A stretch of DNA of 64,000 nt from Rhyacophila brunnea (Eukaryota; Arthropoda; Insecta; Trichoptera; Rhyacophilidae). Below are positions 61,986 to 64,000 of this stretch, piece by piece. The notes beneath the pieces are model-generated. The model saw only the letters and a program-made list of their open reading frames with translations, was not told the DNA's origin and searched no databases. Numbering within the stretch: position 1 is the first letter of the stretch; every line of letters starts with the position of its first letter. Where the stretch lies: contig JAGYXB010001062.1 of assembly GCA_022495005.1 (NCBI GenBank), positions 1,205,741 through 1,269,740 of the forward strand, read 5' to 3'. Position numbers and translations under genes: made by a program.

Positions 61986-63251
61986 AAGGCACAGCATGAT
62001 TTCAATGTTATTATTAATAACTATTAATAACCTATGTTGGTTACACCATTGTCTTACACAAAATTTAAACACAACACAGTTAACCATATTTTTTTTTACC
62101 AAGAAATGAATAACTAAATATTTTGACCAGTAACTTTTTATAACACATACTTACTCCCACGGTTTTCACTTTAGCGAGCGCTTGACATGAAAAAGGTCGA
62201 CAATTTTCTGAAGATATTAACACGGTTATCAAATTGTATGTGTATTTTATAAAAAATAGGTGAGTTAGAATTTTTATCATTGACCTATGTAGCTCATACG
62301 ACACAGCGATAATTTTACCGATTCCACGAACCGGACCGGCGCTCCGGTACATTTCGAGCCTTGCTTTAGCACATAAATCAAACCAACATTTACCACTTCA
62401 CTTCTAGCTTCACTAAGTAAATTATTCATATTTTTTCCGTCTTACTCTAATGTGTATTGCGTAGATTATACGCGTGCCGAATGCTTTTTCTCTCGCACTT
62501 GTGGTTCAGGCCTCGGTAACAACGATCTAGGAAGATTTACATTTTACAACTACGATAATCTCAAAGATTCACATTTTTTTGGATCACACCACTTTTGGTG
62601 ATTTGGTCTGGTCTAACACTTGAATAACTAGGTACGTTATAAATATGTATAATATAATTGGAGCGAATGGAAATGTGATTTATTGATCAAGATAGTATTT
62701 TACTTAGTTCAAATATTCAATACATACTTACAATAATTTTATTCTTATTTTTTTATTATGCTCTCATAAAATATAATTTCATATCATTATGGTTGTAATA
62801 GGCAGCCGCAAAATTTTACCCGCCGTATATGGTGATCCCTGCTATAGTAGCATTTCATAACTTTTTTCATCTGGCCCTAGATGGCAGTATACGTTCCATA
62901 AACTGCAAAATGTTTGCTCTGATTAATTATTTTGCAATTACTACAAATAATTAATAATAAGAACGTGTATTTAGTTGTATACATTGTGAATATACAATAA
63001 AAGCAGATTTCGAAAGAACGATCGATGTTTTTAAAATAAATATAAAATATAACTAAGTAGTATGAATAAATAATATTTTTCTATATGTCATAGAGAATAA
63101 ACAAATTTTAATGAAACACATTACCCTAAAATAATAATATCTATATAATACGATCGGATCCTCCTTTAAGGAATTCAAGGAAGTTTGAGGAAGTTTTTTT
63201 TAATTGTAAGTAAAGTTTATCTCTTTTTTTATCGTTTTTTTATACATATGA
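61986..63251. other. Non-coding stretch with partial repeat
   Basis: The segment at about 62440-62515 (CTTACTCTAATG onward to GTTCAGGCCTCGG) is a diverged match to the right end of the elements at 40176 and 58903, so an older relative may lie here with an undefined left end. No gene was recognised. Confidence 0.4.
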
Positions 63252-64000
63252 CCAGTAGCGCACCCAGGGGCAGGCGGCCTTGGCCCAAAATATGAAAATC
63301 ATCAGAATGATTTTACATATTGAAATCGAAAGCCAATAAACTATACCTTGGGCTTAGACAAACAACACGGCAAAAAATGATTGTAATTCTCCGGCACCCT
63401 TTTTAGTAATATTTCTTAGATTTTAATTTCTAATACAAAAATTTCGAAACACTAATGTCAGGTTTTTTTAGAAACCCTTTCCCTAATGAAATTCTCGGTG
63501 TCCACCCGAATTCCGGAGTGGTATAGGTCATGGCTGGGGAGGGTTGACAGGTCTAGCCTGGGGGGGCCCGGCGTGTCGGGTTGACCAGATAAGTGAGATA
63601 AACACATATCATAAATTAGCTTTAATAGTAAAAAAAGTCGCCTGCGGCGCTATTATACTTCATGACTATGAACATTTTAATTTATATAAATGTCCAATAT
63701 ATTTTCTGATTATTATGCGTCGATACTCGACAGCTCTATTATTAAAGTAGATGTATTGAAAATCGCCAATAATTCACTGTATAAGTACCCTCAATTTGAA
63801 CTAAAACACAATTTGAAAAACGTTAATGTAGTGTTTCACACCGCCTTTAATCTAAGCGGTGGATAGGGGGCCCGTCAAATACCCTAGCCCAGTGGTCAGC
63901 AAACTCATTAGTCAATAGAGCCAAATATCAACAGTACAACGATTGAGATTTCTTTTAAGAGCCAAATTTCTTAAACTTAAATTATATACGTAGGTAGTTT
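63252..64000. repeat. Partial TE-like sequence at window end
   Basis: CAGTAGCGCACCCAGGGG at about 63255 resembles a hAT terminus. The segment 63525-63655 is an inverted match to 60645-60770 inside the hAT-like element. CAGTGGTCAGCAAACTCATT near 63892 resembles another hAT end that runs off the window. Boundaries are not resolved. Confidence 0.4.

Noticed and set aside
1..64000. CRISPR array, operons, bacterial promoters or phage genes
   Set aside because: No regularly spaced repeats or dense coding were seen. Introns and eukaryotic TEs show that this is an animal genome.

Overview
This is an AT-rich eukaryotic window, almost certainly from an insect. The short GTAAGT-bounded introns, the abundance of TAGGTACCTA-type words, mariner, TTAA-target and hAT-type elements, and the two protein genes all point to an insect, most likely a moth or butterfly. 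A hemipteran is not excluded from sequence alone. There are no operons, rRNA genes or CRISPR arrays. Most of the window is non-coding or made of transposable elements (TEs).

Two host genes are clear, both on the + strand. The first is a six-coding-exon Src-family tyrosine kinase (Src64B orthologue), 21405-28807, 534 codons. It has a myristoylation and palmitoylation start, SH3, SH2 and kinase domains, and the conserved regulatory tail. The second is a two-exon phospholipase-D-family nuclease of the zucchini/PLD6 type, 55656-58010, 239 codons. It has an N-terminal membrane anchor, a Cys/His zinc site and one HKD motif; this family makes piRNAs at the mitochondrial surface. One further candidate is an orphan exon on the minus strand at 13386-13513.

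Layout: 1-21 kb is gene-poor. It holds two hAT-type MITEs, a 411-bp tandem duplication carrying hairpins, two copies of a 364-bp TTAA-flanked MITE, a decayed mariner, and a 1.6-kb TTAA-flanked palindrome. 21-29 kb is Src64B, whose 3.6-kb last intron contains a 2-kb terminal-inverted-repeat (TIR) element. 30-37 kb holds a relative of that element and a third TTAA MITE. 37.3-54.4 kb is a nest of transposons: a pogo-like element (A) contains a second pogo-like element (B), which contains an element with about 1-kb TIRs and a 9-bp target duplication (C), which contains a DIRS-type tyrosine-recombinase retrotransposon (D). A mariner, a tRNA-derived SINE and several MITEs sit in the layers. 55.6-58 kb is zucchini. 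58-64 kb holds a second copy of a hAT-like MITE, a 1.7-kb hAT-like element with a perfect 8-bp target duplication, and fragments running to the window edge.

The two host genes are not in a common pathway. The notable context is that a piRNA-biogenesis gene lies about 1.2 kb downstream of a 17-kb transposon nest, the type of DNA the piRNA pathway silences. All transposon coding regions seen here are broken by frameshifts, stops or deletions.
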